Shown here: positions 1 to 9,784 of the stretch, one piece after another
How positions within the stretch are numbered: the stretch's first letter is position 1
Layout of the letters: each line of letters starts with the position of its first letter
Assembly (NCBI RefSeq): GCF_000350225.1
Contig: NW_005179258.1
Span: 11,813-75,812, forward strand
Length of the DNA stretch: 64,000 bases
Direction: 5' to 3'
Source of the DNA: Chondrus crispus
Taxonomy: Eukaryota; Rhodophyta; Florideophyceae; Gigartinales; Gigartinaceae
Notes under the pieces: generated by a model
Told to the model about the DNA's origin: nothing
What the model saw: only the letters and a program-made list of their open reading frames with translations
Database searches by the model: none
Made by a program: the position numbers and the translations under genes

Positions 1-470
1 TATCGGCGGACGCGGCGGGAATATCGGCGGCGTCAGCGGAATTGCGGAAGGGCGCGGCGCGTCACACCCAGCGCGCCTGGCGGGAGCCAGGCGGGCCGCC
101 CCGCGCGGCCGGAGGCTAACCGCGGCGCGGGGCGCGAGGCTGTACCTTTCGCAAGACGTTTCGCAAGAGCCGGGCGGGGCATGCCGCGGCTACTCTTTGA
201 CCGCGTGCACGGCGCCGAAGGACACGCCCTCCGCGCTGTTTCGAGAGGCGGCGCCGATCGGTCGTGCACGGGCGTCTCTGATCAGAACGCTCATTAATGA
301 CGGTGCAGTATTGTACACTAGCTCGAGGGCAGGAATTTTAAGACAGGGCACTCCACTCTCGCGCCCGCCACCCTGCTTACCGACTTTGCACTTGCAAGGC
401 ACACGCGGTGCACGTTGTGAAAAAGGAGGTGGCAACGTCCTCGAACGGCCCCAGGTGTGGCATCAAGTCC
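1..470. repeat. inverted-repeat family, left copy (empty-site allele)
   Basis: This GC-rich stretch is a diverged reverse-complement copy of about 38,900-39,890. Bases 1-310 match the reverse complement of 39,598-39,890, including the alternating GGC/CGG opening and a stretch around 208-300 that contains ATCAGAACGCTCATTAA. Bases 322-470 match the reverse complement of about 38,900-39,038, for example ATTTTAAGACAGG and CACGCGGTGCACGTTGTGAA. The far copy carries about 550 extra bases at the point where this copy has a single ACACTAG at 315-321. The short ORFs here are not conserved in frame between the copies, so I do not call a gene. Confidence 0.75.
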
Positions 471-636
471 TTTTTGAGCAACCAGCATTCACGCCGAGCC
501 GCCAACAAGCGGCTCATTCCACACATCGCTGCAGCAGTTAAAGGAGGCCCTCAGGGCCTGAGTATACAGAAGGAAGAGGGAATGCTCGGCTCGACGAGTC
601 TCTACAACGACGGTACATATTACAGTACAGATCTGT

Positions 637-664
637 ACAGGGGATACAGTACAGGGGATACAGT
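637..664. repeat. 14-bp perfect tandem repeat x2
   Basis: ACAGGGGATACAGT occurs at 637-650 and again at 651-664. It lies directly upstream of the first hairpin of the 671-740 pair. Confidence 0.8.
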
Positions 665-670
665 GGGCAA

Positions 671-740
671 AAAAAACGTTAGAAATTAGTTGAATTTCTA
701 ACGTTTTTTGGTTGGTGAGAAATTAGTTGAATTTCTCACC
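671..740. repeat. double hairpin with shared core
   Basis: Hairpin 1 has a perfect 17-bp stem (671-687 with 693-709) and loop AGTTG at 688-692. Hairpin 2 has a perfect 11-bp stem (714-724 with 730-740) and the same loop AGTTG at 725-729. Both share the central core GAAATTAGTTGAATTTC, while the outer arms differ (A/T-rich outer arm in the first, GGTGA in the second). The 4-nt spacer is GGTT. The T-run of hairpin 1 could act as a terminator in bacteria, but the setting is eukaryotic and there is no gene directly upstream. Confidence 0.85.
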
Positions 741-833
741 CTTACAGTTCACCGATCACCATACAGTATCCTTCGGCTTCTGTAAGTAGCTTTTCCTTGT
801 TGCCTCTTACAGACCCCCATACTGTAATAACTT

Positions 834-965
834 GTACTTGCGCGCTCCTGGTCCTCACTCAGGACCAGGAGAGCGCAAGTACAGTACAAGTTATCAGGTC
901 AGGGCTCCTGACCTAACCTAGCCGCTGGCGTTGTCACTCGTGTCCACCTGTCCAGCTGGACAGGT
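834..965. repeat. cluster of three further hairpins
   Basis: There is a 22-bp stem with one mismatch at 834-855/861-882 (loop CACTC), an 8-bp perfect stem at 896-903/907-914, and a perfect 20-bp palindrome at 946-965. Together with 671-740 this gives five hairpins in 300 bp. No ORF of substance overlaps them. Confidence 0.85.
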
Positions 966-1852
966 CGCGTTTGCTTTTATTTTTTCGATGCCTTACACCA
1001 TTCCACATAACCCACCCCCTCCGCCCTCTCTGTCGAGTCTGCCATCCTTCCATCCTTTCCCTGCTTCTTAAATGTTTGGCCAAAGCATCCCGCTCCCTAC
1101 CACTGCACTGTGTGCGCACATACCCAACGAATGATGGGTTCACGCGCTATTAGCCGCACCAGGCCCAGCTTGTCAGACTGTGCGCTAGTTGCGCAAGGTT
1201 TTCCGGCACGCTGCACGTCGTATGGTTGGCTCAAGCGGGACGCGAATCTCGATGTACGGCGCGGCAGACGGGGGCGTGAACGCGCGTGCACCGATGTGGA
1301 GGGAGGTGATGCTGTCAACAGCATCGCATGGCGCTAGAATGCACTGTGGACAGTGCAGCGACAGTAGGGAATCTTTCTCTCTCAGTGCCTCCACCCTTCC
1401 TTCCCCGTTTGAGAGCCGCCAAGCTTCCACTTGGAAGCTTGCGCGGAACAATGCAGAAACCCTTGAAATTACAACTAAAAAATACCGCACAGCGGGAGCA
1501 GCCTTACTAAACTCACGATGTGCCAACAACGCAGCAACAATCCGCTCAACAGCCGCCTTCTTCTTTGACAAGCGTAAAGTTTTAGGAAATCGCTCCACCC
1601 TTAAGTGCGTCTTTCCGCGAAGAAGTCACACAAACATTCATTCACGGAAGAACAAGCGAAAGCACATCAGCTCACCCTACTGACCCACACGACCGTCGCC
1701 ACTGTTTCCGCTTTCGTCGACAACGACAAGAGTACCACGCGCTGAACGCGTCCTTCAACCTTCGCGTCTCTGTTTTTGTAACAGCCGGTGCCGTTCTCAC
1801 GCATAACACACTCCGCACCTCACCAACTTGTCTTTAGCTATTCACAGAAAAA
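966..1852. other. intergenic, upstream of TIR-NB-ARC gene
   Basis: Six-frame reading gives only overlapping short ORFs with no recognisable domain. The stretch holds the 63-bp repeat at 1415-1477 and becomes pyrimidine- and CA-rich towards 1,850, as expected for a 5' flank or leader. I see no clear TATA box close to the ATG at 1853. Confidence 0.5.
1415..1477. repeat. 63-bp dispersed repeat, copy 1
   Basis: This matches 27,747-27,809 in direct orientation. Both copies contain a near-perfect 20-bp palindrome (AAGCTTCCA, two bases, TGGAAGCTT), then a GCGGAAC block and ATTACAACT. Function unknown; it may be the terminus of a short mobile element. Confidence 0.7.
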
Positions 1853-4800
1853 ATGCAGGAAAGCTTCCGGCAAGAGACGGGACCATATAGAAATCGGAGA
1901 AAGATGCACTCTACCGATGTGTTCATAAGCCATGCTGGCCCGGACAAGCTACACATCGCACGTCCCCTTTTCGAGAAATTGCAAGCTCATGGTTTAAATT
2001 GCTTCCTCGACAGAATCTCGATGGCGCCCGGGGACTGCGGAGAGGATGAAATGATGAAGGCTTTGGTGTCTGCGAAGGTCGGTGTTTTTATACTTTCTCC
2101 CGAGTTTGCGGCTCGAAAGTGGACGATGAGGGAACTGCGTTGCTTCCTACGCCGACGGAGTGAGGCGATAGGGAGTGGGATGCGGGCACCGACACTGATT
2201 CCGGTGTTTTACAGACTAAGTATTCGTGAATGCAGAGAGCTGGAGCCCGCTCGGTACCAGGATGATGAAGGAAATAATATTTTTGAAGTGGAGAAGTTTT
2301 ATAGCGAGGAACGACAGCTCGAAGCGAGCACGGAAATGGTGAAGAGAGAGCTAGAAGAGCTGGCAGGTATCACTGGGATTGAAAACGACGAAAGGGCAAC
2401 GAACCTGCTGGAAGATGAATTCAGCCATCTTGCAAGGAAAATCCTTGTGGAGCGAGTGTTTCTGTGGGTGAAAAAGAATAGTGAGGAGGATTCAAGTGAT
2501 GAAGTGAGAGAAGTTTTGAATGCAAGTGGCCAAGTTGGAACCCAAGCTGCCGTCACGTCCACCGCACGATGTACGCTTGATGTGTTCACGCCCTGTATAC
2601 ACGCAGAGCACAATCCCGACGAAATATATTTGCAACTGAATTCTCGGGGGATCGATGGATCACCGAATACGTGTGAGGCACGGCTAAAGGAGGCCGTGCT
2701 AAGTACCGATAGGAATACAAGTATAGGAGCAACGGCAACGGGGAAGGGCGGAGTCGGGAAGACATGCGCTCTTCGAGCGATTGCGCACGACGATGACATC
2801 AAGGCTCGGTTTTCAGGCGGAGTGTACTTCATGTCCTTGGGGAAAGACGCCAGCGTAGGGCGGCTGATTGAGCAACTGTGTATAGCCGTAGAGGCGTCTG
2901 GTGGCAACCAGGCGTCTGCAAAAATGCGAGAGCAAACCGAGTTGAGCAGGGTACTGACCAAGATGCGAGCATGGTTCAACACACGTGTATGCCTGTTCAT
3001 TATTGATGATGTGTGGGCCGTGAATGATATAGATGCGTGTATTCTTCAGAAGTTGTCCATTCTCGCTGACACTGCAGGAGACATCCGAGAGAGGAGCAGA
3101 CTTCTGTATTCCACGAGGGACTCAGAGCTGAAACAGGTCGGTAAGCGAGTGACTTTCGAGCCGAGGGAAAGGGAAGGGAGCGATTCAGTTCACATGCTCA
3201 TGCTTGCAAGCGGGGCGAACCCGGAGGAAGCTAATGATCCGAGATGCAAAAAGGCGGTGAGCGAAATATTGAAATTGTGTGCTGGTTTGCCGCTTGCTCT
3301 GAACCTAGCCGGGACGGGTGTCAGGTACATGAGAGAGAGATGGGAGGGAGAAAAGTCACAAGCGTGGGAGGCATACCTTTCGAAGATGAAGAGGCTTAAC
3401 ACGCTTCGTAGTGAGAGTCCAGAGGATGGGTATGCGTCGTTAGACGCGACATTTGGAGCCAATCGAGCCAGTGCTCACCCGATGGACCATGTTTGGAGCA
3501 CTGTCACTGGCTCCATTATCGATTTGGTACGCAGAAGGATCCTCCATGGTACGAATGCTACTCCTCCCAGAGACTTTGAGATACAACCTGCGGCGCATGC
3601 CATACTTCATGCTCTGAGTCCTCACTTGGACTTTGCTGCATCTTCCAAGATACAACCTCCGCCGCCTCATGCTCTGAGTCCTCACTTGGACTTTGCTGCA
3701 TCTTCCAAGATACAACCTCCGCCGCCTTATGCTCTGAGTCCTCACTCGGACTTTGCTGCATCTTCCAAGATAGAACCTCCGCCGCGTGGGATGCATCATC
3801 CTCTGAGTCCTCACTTGGACGGTGCTGCATCTTTCAAGAAGCCGCTAACCCGTCCTCACTTGGGCAGTGTTGCATCTCCCAAGAAACGGCGATTCCAGCC
3901 TCTACCTTTCGTGCCAGAGATCTTTAGGACCCGACAGAAAAAGTCCGTAGGCGAGGTTTTGAGAGGCACCTCAAAGCGTATCGATCCAGAGATCGGAGTG
4001 TCACTGTCCCTAGACGAGCTGTATACAGTCACCTCAGAGCATTTCGATGCTACGATTGTAGCGTCAGGGTTGGCGGGCCTCATGCACCATGTACGCGCTG
4101 TAACTGAGAATCCGGGCGAGTCGAGCAGCATCTTCGTGATAGCGACTACCGCTTGGGTCTGTGTTTCGACTTCGTTCATACTATGGCGCCATGCCCAAGG
4201 CTTCAGAGGTGTGTCTATAGATCGGGGGGCCTGTTCAGACATAGATGGTGAAGTCCATCCTGAGACAGATGAGCGAGATGTGCTCTGGCTGGGGACGACT
4301 GCAGATCTAATCATGACAGCAACTGACCGCGGAGGTGCTGGCCACGCCTGGAACTGTCTGCCGTGCTACATTGAGCGCCGGCTGTATGTGCTTGGCGCTG
4401 TCAAAGACCATTATAGTAGAGGAGGGCCTTATAATGTCAATGAGCTACCATGCCGACCGTCAGCAGTCGGCGACGATCTCACCTCAGGAAAAATCATGCT
4501 GCGTGGCTTTCAGAACAGAGTTGATGAGGCCGTTATTTTACAATGTCGCAACGGAGTGCTTCATGTCACTAACGACTTCCAACAAACCGATGGCATCGGT
4601 CATGATTCATGCGTCCCAGACATCACCGTAGGCGAGAGAGCTTTTATACCAGCCGCCACTCTCTCTGAAGTACCCGACCCTGAGGTCGCCGAATTGCTGA
4701 GCAGCAAGGACGTCAAGAGTTGGGCGTTGGAGAATAGGGTGTCAGACACAGTTGCAGACATCCTGAGAGAGGTAGCAGCTAGGCATGAGCTAAGTAGAGA

Positions 4801-5515
4801 ACGTCAAATCTCTGTGGCGTCGATGTTAAGCCTTTTCTGGAGGTCTGCGTTTGAGATGAAAACCGCTACTATGAAATACGTACGCATTGACCCGGGTCGG
4901 AAATGGGGTACCGGGAGGAAGAGTTACTTGATTATCTCGAGCGGGGCAGTCTACTTATGCAGGGGTAAGCGGATAATCTCAAGGACTCTCTCGCTAGGAC
5001 TTGGTTTTGACCCAGTGGCCATGCAAGTGGGAGTGACGGCTAGCATGCGAGATATCGAAAACTACGAGCTACTTTCCCAACTAAGCTCATTAGTTTGTGG
5101 CGAAGAAGTTGTAAGTAGGTTGGGTTTTGGAAGTACCCCAGAGGGTATTGGTGCGACAGCTGATGCCGAGGGTCTGAATGACTGTGTTAGCCAACTTGTC
5201 ATAGCCTTGACCATGCTGCGCGATGTGGCTAAATATCACGGCAGATATGGTTGTATAGACGCTAGACAGAAAGTGGAGATATCCCCTCAGCTAGTGTTGG
5301 CTGATCTACCTGTGCCTTACTCGATCGCAGAGGCCATAATGCCGGTTGCTGGTAGGAGAGTCAAGTCTACATTACAAGTCTTAGACGGCGTGGAGGAGTT
5401 TTCGGGCAAGTTACCCACGTTCAAACCAGTGGTAGTCGGCGGAAGAAGACACTCGAATGCACAGCTGGTTGAGGTGTCAGTATCCGCGGTAACCAGGTCG
5501 AGCATAGCGCCTTAG
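1853..5515 (+). CDS. TIR-NB-ARC protein without LRRs
   Basis: This is an intact 1,220-codon ORF starting at ATG 1853; a second ATG at codon 18 lies directly before the TIR domain. The TIR domain (about residues 18-165) opens with DVFISHAG and has the KWTMREL box, where Glu94 aligns with the catalytic glutamate of NADase TIRs. The NB-ARC domain (about 290-490) has P-loop GKGGVGKT near residue 297, Walker B FIIDDVW near 383, STRD near 422 and GLPLAL near 477. Residues 585-665 are a Pro/Ser-rich linker made of 20-aa repeats. The last 550 residues match no repeat family I know; one hydrophobic stretch (SSIFVIATTAWVCVSTSFIL) could be buried or membrane-associated. No leucine-rich repeats are visible. 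A role as an intracellular immune or cell-death receptor signalling through NAD+ cleavage is inferred from the family. No introns are needed. Confidence 0.85.
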   Translation: MQESFRQETGPYRNRRKMHSTDVFISHAGPDKLHIARPLFEKLQAHGLNCFLDRISMAPGDCGEDEMMKALVSAKVGVFILSPEFAARKWTMRELRCFLRRRSEAIGSGMRAPTLIPVFYRLSIRECRELEPARYQDDEGNNIFEVEKFYSEERQLEASTEMVKRELEELAGITGIENDERATNLLEDEFSHLARKILVERVFLWVKKNSEEDSSDEVREVLNASGQVGTQAAVTSTARCTLDVFTPCIHAEHNPDEIYLQLNSRGIDGSPNTCEARLKEAVLSTDRNTSIGATATGKGGVGKTCALRAIAHDDDIKARFSGGVYFMSLGKDASVGRLIEQLCIAVEASGGNQASAKMREQTELSRVLTKMRAWFNTRVCLFIIDDVWAVNDIDACILQKLSILADTAGDIRERSRLLYSTRDSELKQVGKRVTFEPREREGSDSVHMLMLASGANPEEANDPRCKKAVSEILKLCAGLPLALNLAGTGVRYMRERWEGEKSQAWEAYLSKMKRLNTLRSESPEDGYASLDATFGANRASAHPMDHVWSTVTGSIIDLVRRRILHGTNATPPRDFEIQPAAHAILHALSPHLDFAASSKIQPPPPHALSPHLDFAASSKIQPPPPYALSPHSDFAASSKIEPPPRGMHHPLSPHLDGAASFKKPLTRPHLGSVASPKKRRFQPLPFVPEIFRTRQKKSVGEVLRGTSKRIDPEIGVSLSLDELYTVTSEHFDATIVASGLAGLMHHVRAVTENPGESSSIFVIATTAWVCVSTSFILWRHAQGFRGVSIDRGACSDIDGEVHPETDERDVLWLGTTADLIMTATDRGGAGHAWNCLPCYIERRLYVLGAVKDHYSRGGPYNVNELPCRPSAVGDDLTSGKIMLRGFQNRVDEAVILQCRNGVLHVTNDFQQTDGIGHDSCVPDITVGERAFIPAATLSEVPDPEVAELLSSKDVKSWALENRVSDTVADILREVAARHELSRERQISVASMLSLFWRSAFEMKTATMKYVRIDPGRKWGTGRKSYLIISSGAVYLCRGKRIISRTLSLGLGFDPVAMQVGVTASMRDIENYELLSQLSSLVCGEEVVSRLGFGSTPEGIGATADAEGLNDCVSQLVIALTMLRDVAKYHGRYGCIDARQKVEISPQLVLADLPVPYSIAEAIMPVAGRRVKSTLQVLDGVEEFSGKLPTFKPVVVGGRRHSNAQLVEVSVSAVTRSSIAP
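3608..3850 (+). repeat. 60-bp coding minisatellite in TIR-NB-ARC gene
   Basis: Three near-identical 60-bp units lie at 3608-3667, 3668-3727 and 3728-3787, followed by two degenerate units to about 3,880. Each unit encodes about HALSPHLDFAASSKIQPPPP. Units 1 and 2 differ only in the first bases; unit 3 has a few substitutions. The unit length is a multiple of three, so copy-number change keeps the frame. It sits between NB-ARC and the C-terminal domain. Confidence 0.9.
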
Positions 5516-7169
5516 CGCGACACTCTTTTGTTAAGTCTTGGTTTGAGACTCTTTGCTTTCCTTTTTACTGATCTATTGATTGACTTCACATGTTAGTGGA
5601 CTATTCTCATATTCTCATATTCTTATACCTTTGCCTTCAGCCCAACCGAAGTTTGGCGTCCATGCGTATCAACCGACAGTGTTGCATTTACTGTGTTGGA
5701 TTTCGCTACTACATATACTGTGCACCCCCCCCCCCCACCTGTCTCCTGGCCAGGGGGCACTCCCTTTTACCACATACAGGTGTGTGTGTGCAGTACACAC
5801 CTGTACTGACAATCGTAAATGCAAAGCCCGTGCTTGCACTGGTATTGGAATGCTGGCAATGTACGTGTGCATTCAGAAATCCCTGCTGGTGTTTACACGT
5901 GTCCAGCAGCTACCACGCATTGCTGTATACATTGCTGTACACATTGCTGTGTATTTTCTCGGTCTGGATGCGGCGATGGCGCTACAGTACATGCCATCCC
6001 TATCTTCGTAATATCTTTAGAGCACGAACGGGAATAAGGCATGCAGTACGCGAAACGCAAATAAATACACCACCCCCATCATCGAGTGGGTTTTCATGAA
6101 ATACTTACCGGAAACATAAAAACGCCCACTCTTTGACACTGTGAATAGTGTTAGACGATCACACACACATTTGTGAACCAAGGTGAGATAAGGGAGGCTT
6201 CCACCATTTGTTCTACCGTGCTGCCATGAAATCAAGATTCATCATGACTCAAGCATAGTTTACCGAATGTCTGGAACAGTCCTTGGAAGTAGGATTTAAG
6301 GCGACGCCTCGGAGCCTTCAAGTCTCTTTCTCCCTCAAGTCGTCGCTTGCTTTTTCCCACCGTCCCACCCGCACTTCGTGCCCTGTCACAAGTCGTGCTC
6401 TTTAGCGCGCAGTCCGCTTACCGGCCTCCGCTATTTTCCTTTCATTTTCTGGTAACTGTAAGCCTTTGTAGCACACTGACTTTCTGTTCAAAAAAATGCT
6501 CAAACCTCATTAAAAATTCGTTTGATCTTCAACACAAGTCTAACCTTGAAGAAACAAGATTACACTTTTTATTTGAGCGTCTGCACTGGTCAAGGGGTTC
6601 CAATTCATTTTAGTGCAACGTGTACGCATTTAGTTGGCGCTTCAAGCACGGCACCTGATATTTCTTGGAGAGTCCCAACTAACAGTTCGGCAACTATTTT
6701 GGCAAACATAAATTATTTTGGCAATGCACTGCTACCCATTTTGCCGCACTTTTCCGAAACAGAATCACCCGAACAGCCCCCGCCACTTGCAAACTCTGTA
6801 ACTCAGTACAACGATTACAAACTGCCCGCCTTTTACGGTTTTGGCGCCATGCCAAAGCCCGTTATTACCGCGTGTCGGCCAAAAATTCAGGCTGTGGCAT
6901 GCCATTACAACGTAATATGCTTTTCATATCGATCGGTAGCCCCCATCATCGCCCTTCAAATCATGGAAAACTATCGAGACGACCTTTGGAAGGCGATTTT
7001 TCGCCGCTTCAGTGATGAGGTACCTTGAAAAACGTTGGAAAAGAGCCATGGAATACCAGCAACTACTCTCAGGCGATTTTGCAAGAAGTAGACAAGGGCT
7101 TACCCGGAGTATCAAGCGCAATTCTATGGTGACATTCATATTCAATGCGGTTCTGCTGGGCGCCCACGC
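5516..7169. other. intergenic with simple repeats
   Basis: No supportable gene. Contents: a 12-base C run at 5725-5736, a 12-bp tandem motif (ATTGCTGTACAC and variants, three copies) at 5918-5951, and pyrimidine-rich stretches near 6,310-6,480. The ORF at 6522-7028 begins at a non-ATG codon and shows no domain. The last 150 bp probably belong to the decayed N terminus of the pogo transposase that follows. Confidence 0.5.
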
Positions 7170-8614
7170 ATGCTACACGAAACTGAAGAATCCACCATTG
7201 CAGAAGCTATGAAGCACTTCGTCGACCACAACACCCCGTTGACGCGCTGCCAGACACAAAACCTCGTCGCTCACTACGTGGGTCTGTTGCCCCACTCTCG
7301 ACAACACGATATAAAATTCGTTAACAACTGCCCTTGCCTGCCGTGGGTGGACCAAATGGCAAAACGTCATGGGCAAACTACAAAGCGGTGCGCGTTATCG
7401 AACAAAACCGTGGAGAGGCCCTCTCAAAAAGCGTTTTTGCGGAACACATTGCTCGCGTTCAAGTAGCATGTGATCGTTTTCGCATTAGAGATAGTAAGTT
7501 GATCTTTAATATAGACCAATCAGGTGCTTCATTCGAAAAGATGGTTGGAAAAAGCCGATGAAAAGGGTATAGAGCCCAAAAAATGCCACTAGTGCAGACA
7601 GGGATTCGCACAAAGGGAAAGCTTGACAGAGTAACAGTGATGCCGGTTGTCTATGCCGCAGGTGTAGGGTAGACACCCGTGATCGTATTTCCCGGAAAGA
7701 AAGCCCACTATCGCCATGTGCAGGGACAAATTCGGACTTTAAGGGACGTTTTACTCCCTTGTTACCTGTTTCAACTTGAAATACCCGGGGTCAACACTGA
7801 AATTATTTATCTGTGGGCACAAAAATTTATTGATGAAACGGCTGAGCTGAGGGCAAACCATCAGCACTTGCTGCTGGTAATTGATGGATATGGTTCACAT
7901 GTCCAATTTCGTACTCTGCAGCTGCTAAAAGAAAGCAACATAGTCGTCATTGCGCTTCCTTCGCACACTTCCCATCTGTTACAGCCTCTTGATGTTACTG
8001 TTTTCGGTTCGTACAAGTCATATCTCCAGCAAGCGATGCGCAGTGCTGCATTAAGGAAAAGGATTCTAAACGCATTCGACATTGGCAAATGCATTAGCCA
8101 AGCTTACGCTAGGGCGGTTATTTGTCCCAACATTAAGATTGGATTCGTTAAAACAGGGCTATGGAACCCTGAAAGCCTAACTTCAGGTGTCTTTGCACTG
8201 TGTAGTCTGTTTGAGGGAAGCTGTGTTGAAGGGAATAACGGAAATGTCGAATTACATGCTCTTTTGCGATCATTTGCGCGCGGCGGGCGTTCACTACTTC
8301 GCGATGCCTAAGTGCAAGAGAGTGGCACTGTGCGAATTGGGACTAGAACTAGATCCCATTTAACGTTGGAGTCAGTACTGGACGCTCTCAAACGACGTGA
8401 TGAACGGCGACGCAGTAGAACGAGACAATTGCAAAGCCGAGAGATGAACAAAGACTTTTACTGTGAGACGGCGAAGGAAAAACGTTGGTTGGTTTCTCTC
8501 GCTGCGAAGCGCAGCATAGTACGAGGCAAGCTGCGACAATCGCGTCGAGAGAGGCGCCTAGTTCGGTCGATGCGTGCAGCAGCAGCATTTCAGAACATGA
8601 GTGACATATCGTAG
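7170..8614 (+). pseudogene. pogo/Tigger-type DDE transposase, decayed
   Basis: Segments of one transposase occur in order. 7170-7370 gives a CENP-B-type HTH (ETEESTIAEAMKHFVDHNTP, WVDQMAKRHG). After a frameshift near 7,370 the reading frame carries the three catalytic aspartates of the DDE_1 (pogo/Jerky/CENP-B) family: FNIDQSGAS near 7,510, LLLVIDGYGSH near 7,870 and HLLQPLDVTVFGSYK near 7,975. That frame is broken by in-frame stops at 7559 (TGA), about 7670 (TAG) and 8309 (TAA). The part after 8,312 continues as a basic, Arg-rich C terminus. The acidic triad survives but the gene cannot encode a full protein. I could not find terminal inverted repeats. A related, more decayed copy is at 25,400-26,123. 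Confidence 0.85.
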
Positions 8615-8689
8615 TGGTGGCGAAGGTTTTGTCGTTTGTAGTATAACGACGGACGCGCGCGCGGGGAGATTATTAACAGTGCGGCCGTG

Positions 8690-8901
8690 CACGGTGGACA
8701 CGTGGGCGGGTGTGCCCACGTGTAGGGAGCGCGCGCGTGCTGAGCGGTCGTAATCTGGCGTACGTGTACAGTAGTGCACGTGTCGGCCAAGCGGTAGTCT
8801 ACCAGTATGACGCGTGTACGCTAGCACACGTGGCATCCGTGCGGTAGTCTGTAAGCAGCGCGTGTGTACAGTAGTACACACGTGTAGCCGCAGCGTCCGC
8901 G
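8690..8901. repeat. CACGTG-rich tandem repeat block, about 52-bp unit
   Basis: About three to four degenerate units of roughly 50-54 bp, each with a small palindrome (for example CGTGTGTAC..GTACACACG at 8,864-8,885), a GTACAGTAG core and a GCGGTAGTCT tail. The block lies directly 5' of the LTR-like repeat 8902-9130 and may be its U3 enhancer region. Similar CACGTGT/GTACAGTAG motifs recur at 11,740, 26,800 and 29,960-30,250. Confidence 0.55.
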
Positions 8902-9130
8902 CGGTAATTAGGAATTGAGGCGCTAGTTTTTTAATGGCGTACAGTATCTGGTACGCACTAGGCGGCTGGTACTGTATACTGGGACAGGTGTCCGAGGCGT
9001 CCCTCTGAGGGGTTAAGACCTGACACCCGTCCCCACCAGTAAACTGGGGCAAGCTCGCCCCCGTCCCTTTCGCGCCTATATACGTCCGTTTCGGTTGTCT
9101 ATCGCGCGCGATGGCTTCTAACCCGTTACC
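8902..9130. repeat. LTR-like repeat, copy 1
   Basis: This matches 11,771-12,010 in direct orientation: GGTAATTA, GCGTACAGTA.CTGGTA, GACAGGTGTCC, GGGGTTAAGACC, CAGTAAA, TCCCTTT...GGGCTAT/CGCCTAT, TACRTCCGTT.CGGTT and GCTTCTAACCCGT occur in the same order. Both have a CTAT/TATA-like spot before the conserved CCGTT block. The copies are clearly diverged, so they are old or came from separate insertions. Most likely solo LTRs of one retrotransposon family; no primer-binding site was recognised. Confidence 0.55.
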
Positions 9131-9784
9131 GGTCGCTCCCGTTCACGCACCACGGGGCGACTGCGCGTAACCGGCCAGTGAGCCACTCCCTTTTCGCGAG
9201 CTCGTCCGATCGGTTACCGCGCGCCGCGCGTCTCGCGTCGCGAGCTCCCTCGGCTCATCCTCCGAGCCTCTCGCCCGCTAGGGTTTGAGGAGAGTTGTAC
9301 CACATCGTTGAGCACAGTGTCAACTGTGTCTCTCTCAGATTTTCAGGGACAGTGACGTGTACAGTCCCAAAACGTTGAATAAAGTGATTTTTGGGCCACG
9401 GCGATTATTTGAAGTTGCCAGATTAGTTCCCATGCGATTTGGGCCTTTCAAAGGGGTTCATTTAAGTGACTTCATTTCCTTGAATGAACACATGTTGTGA
9501 TTTCGCAACCGTATGTAATGCTAGATGTGCCTTTTCTGTGCTTATTGAGCTTGCAACTGTCAAAATTGGTGAAAGGCTTGGTAAGATACGGCTTTTTCAC
9601 CAGACATGCCCAGAAAAAAAGGTCACTTGCCACATTTTATCATGAACTGTTACAGTACATTAAGAATGAACTGGTTCCCGTATTATTCCACCCCACTGGT
9701 CAACCCTCTCGTTTGACGACCTCGTCACATCGCAGTTACGATCTGCCACAATCTGCCTCGCTCCGCCACGGACGAGAATAACTC
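9131..9784. other. no gene seen
   Basis: GC-rich to 9,300, then AT-rich. The ORF at 9497-9781 lacks an ATG start and shows no domain. This may be retroelement leader or 5' flank of the Harbinger-type element. Confidence 0.4.

Noticed and set aside
693..709. Rho-independent terminator
   Set aside because: The stem and T-run fit the bacterial pattern, but the region is eukaryotic, there is no gene just upstream, and the structure is one of a group of five hairpins.
5590..6099. 169-aa ORF with Cys-rich and hydrophobic runs
   Set aside because: Composition follows the simple repeats and C run; overlapping ORFs in other frames are equally long and no domain is visible.
8690..8901. CRISPR array
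   Set aside because: Repeats are degenerate, contiguous and without unique spacers, and no cas genes are present.
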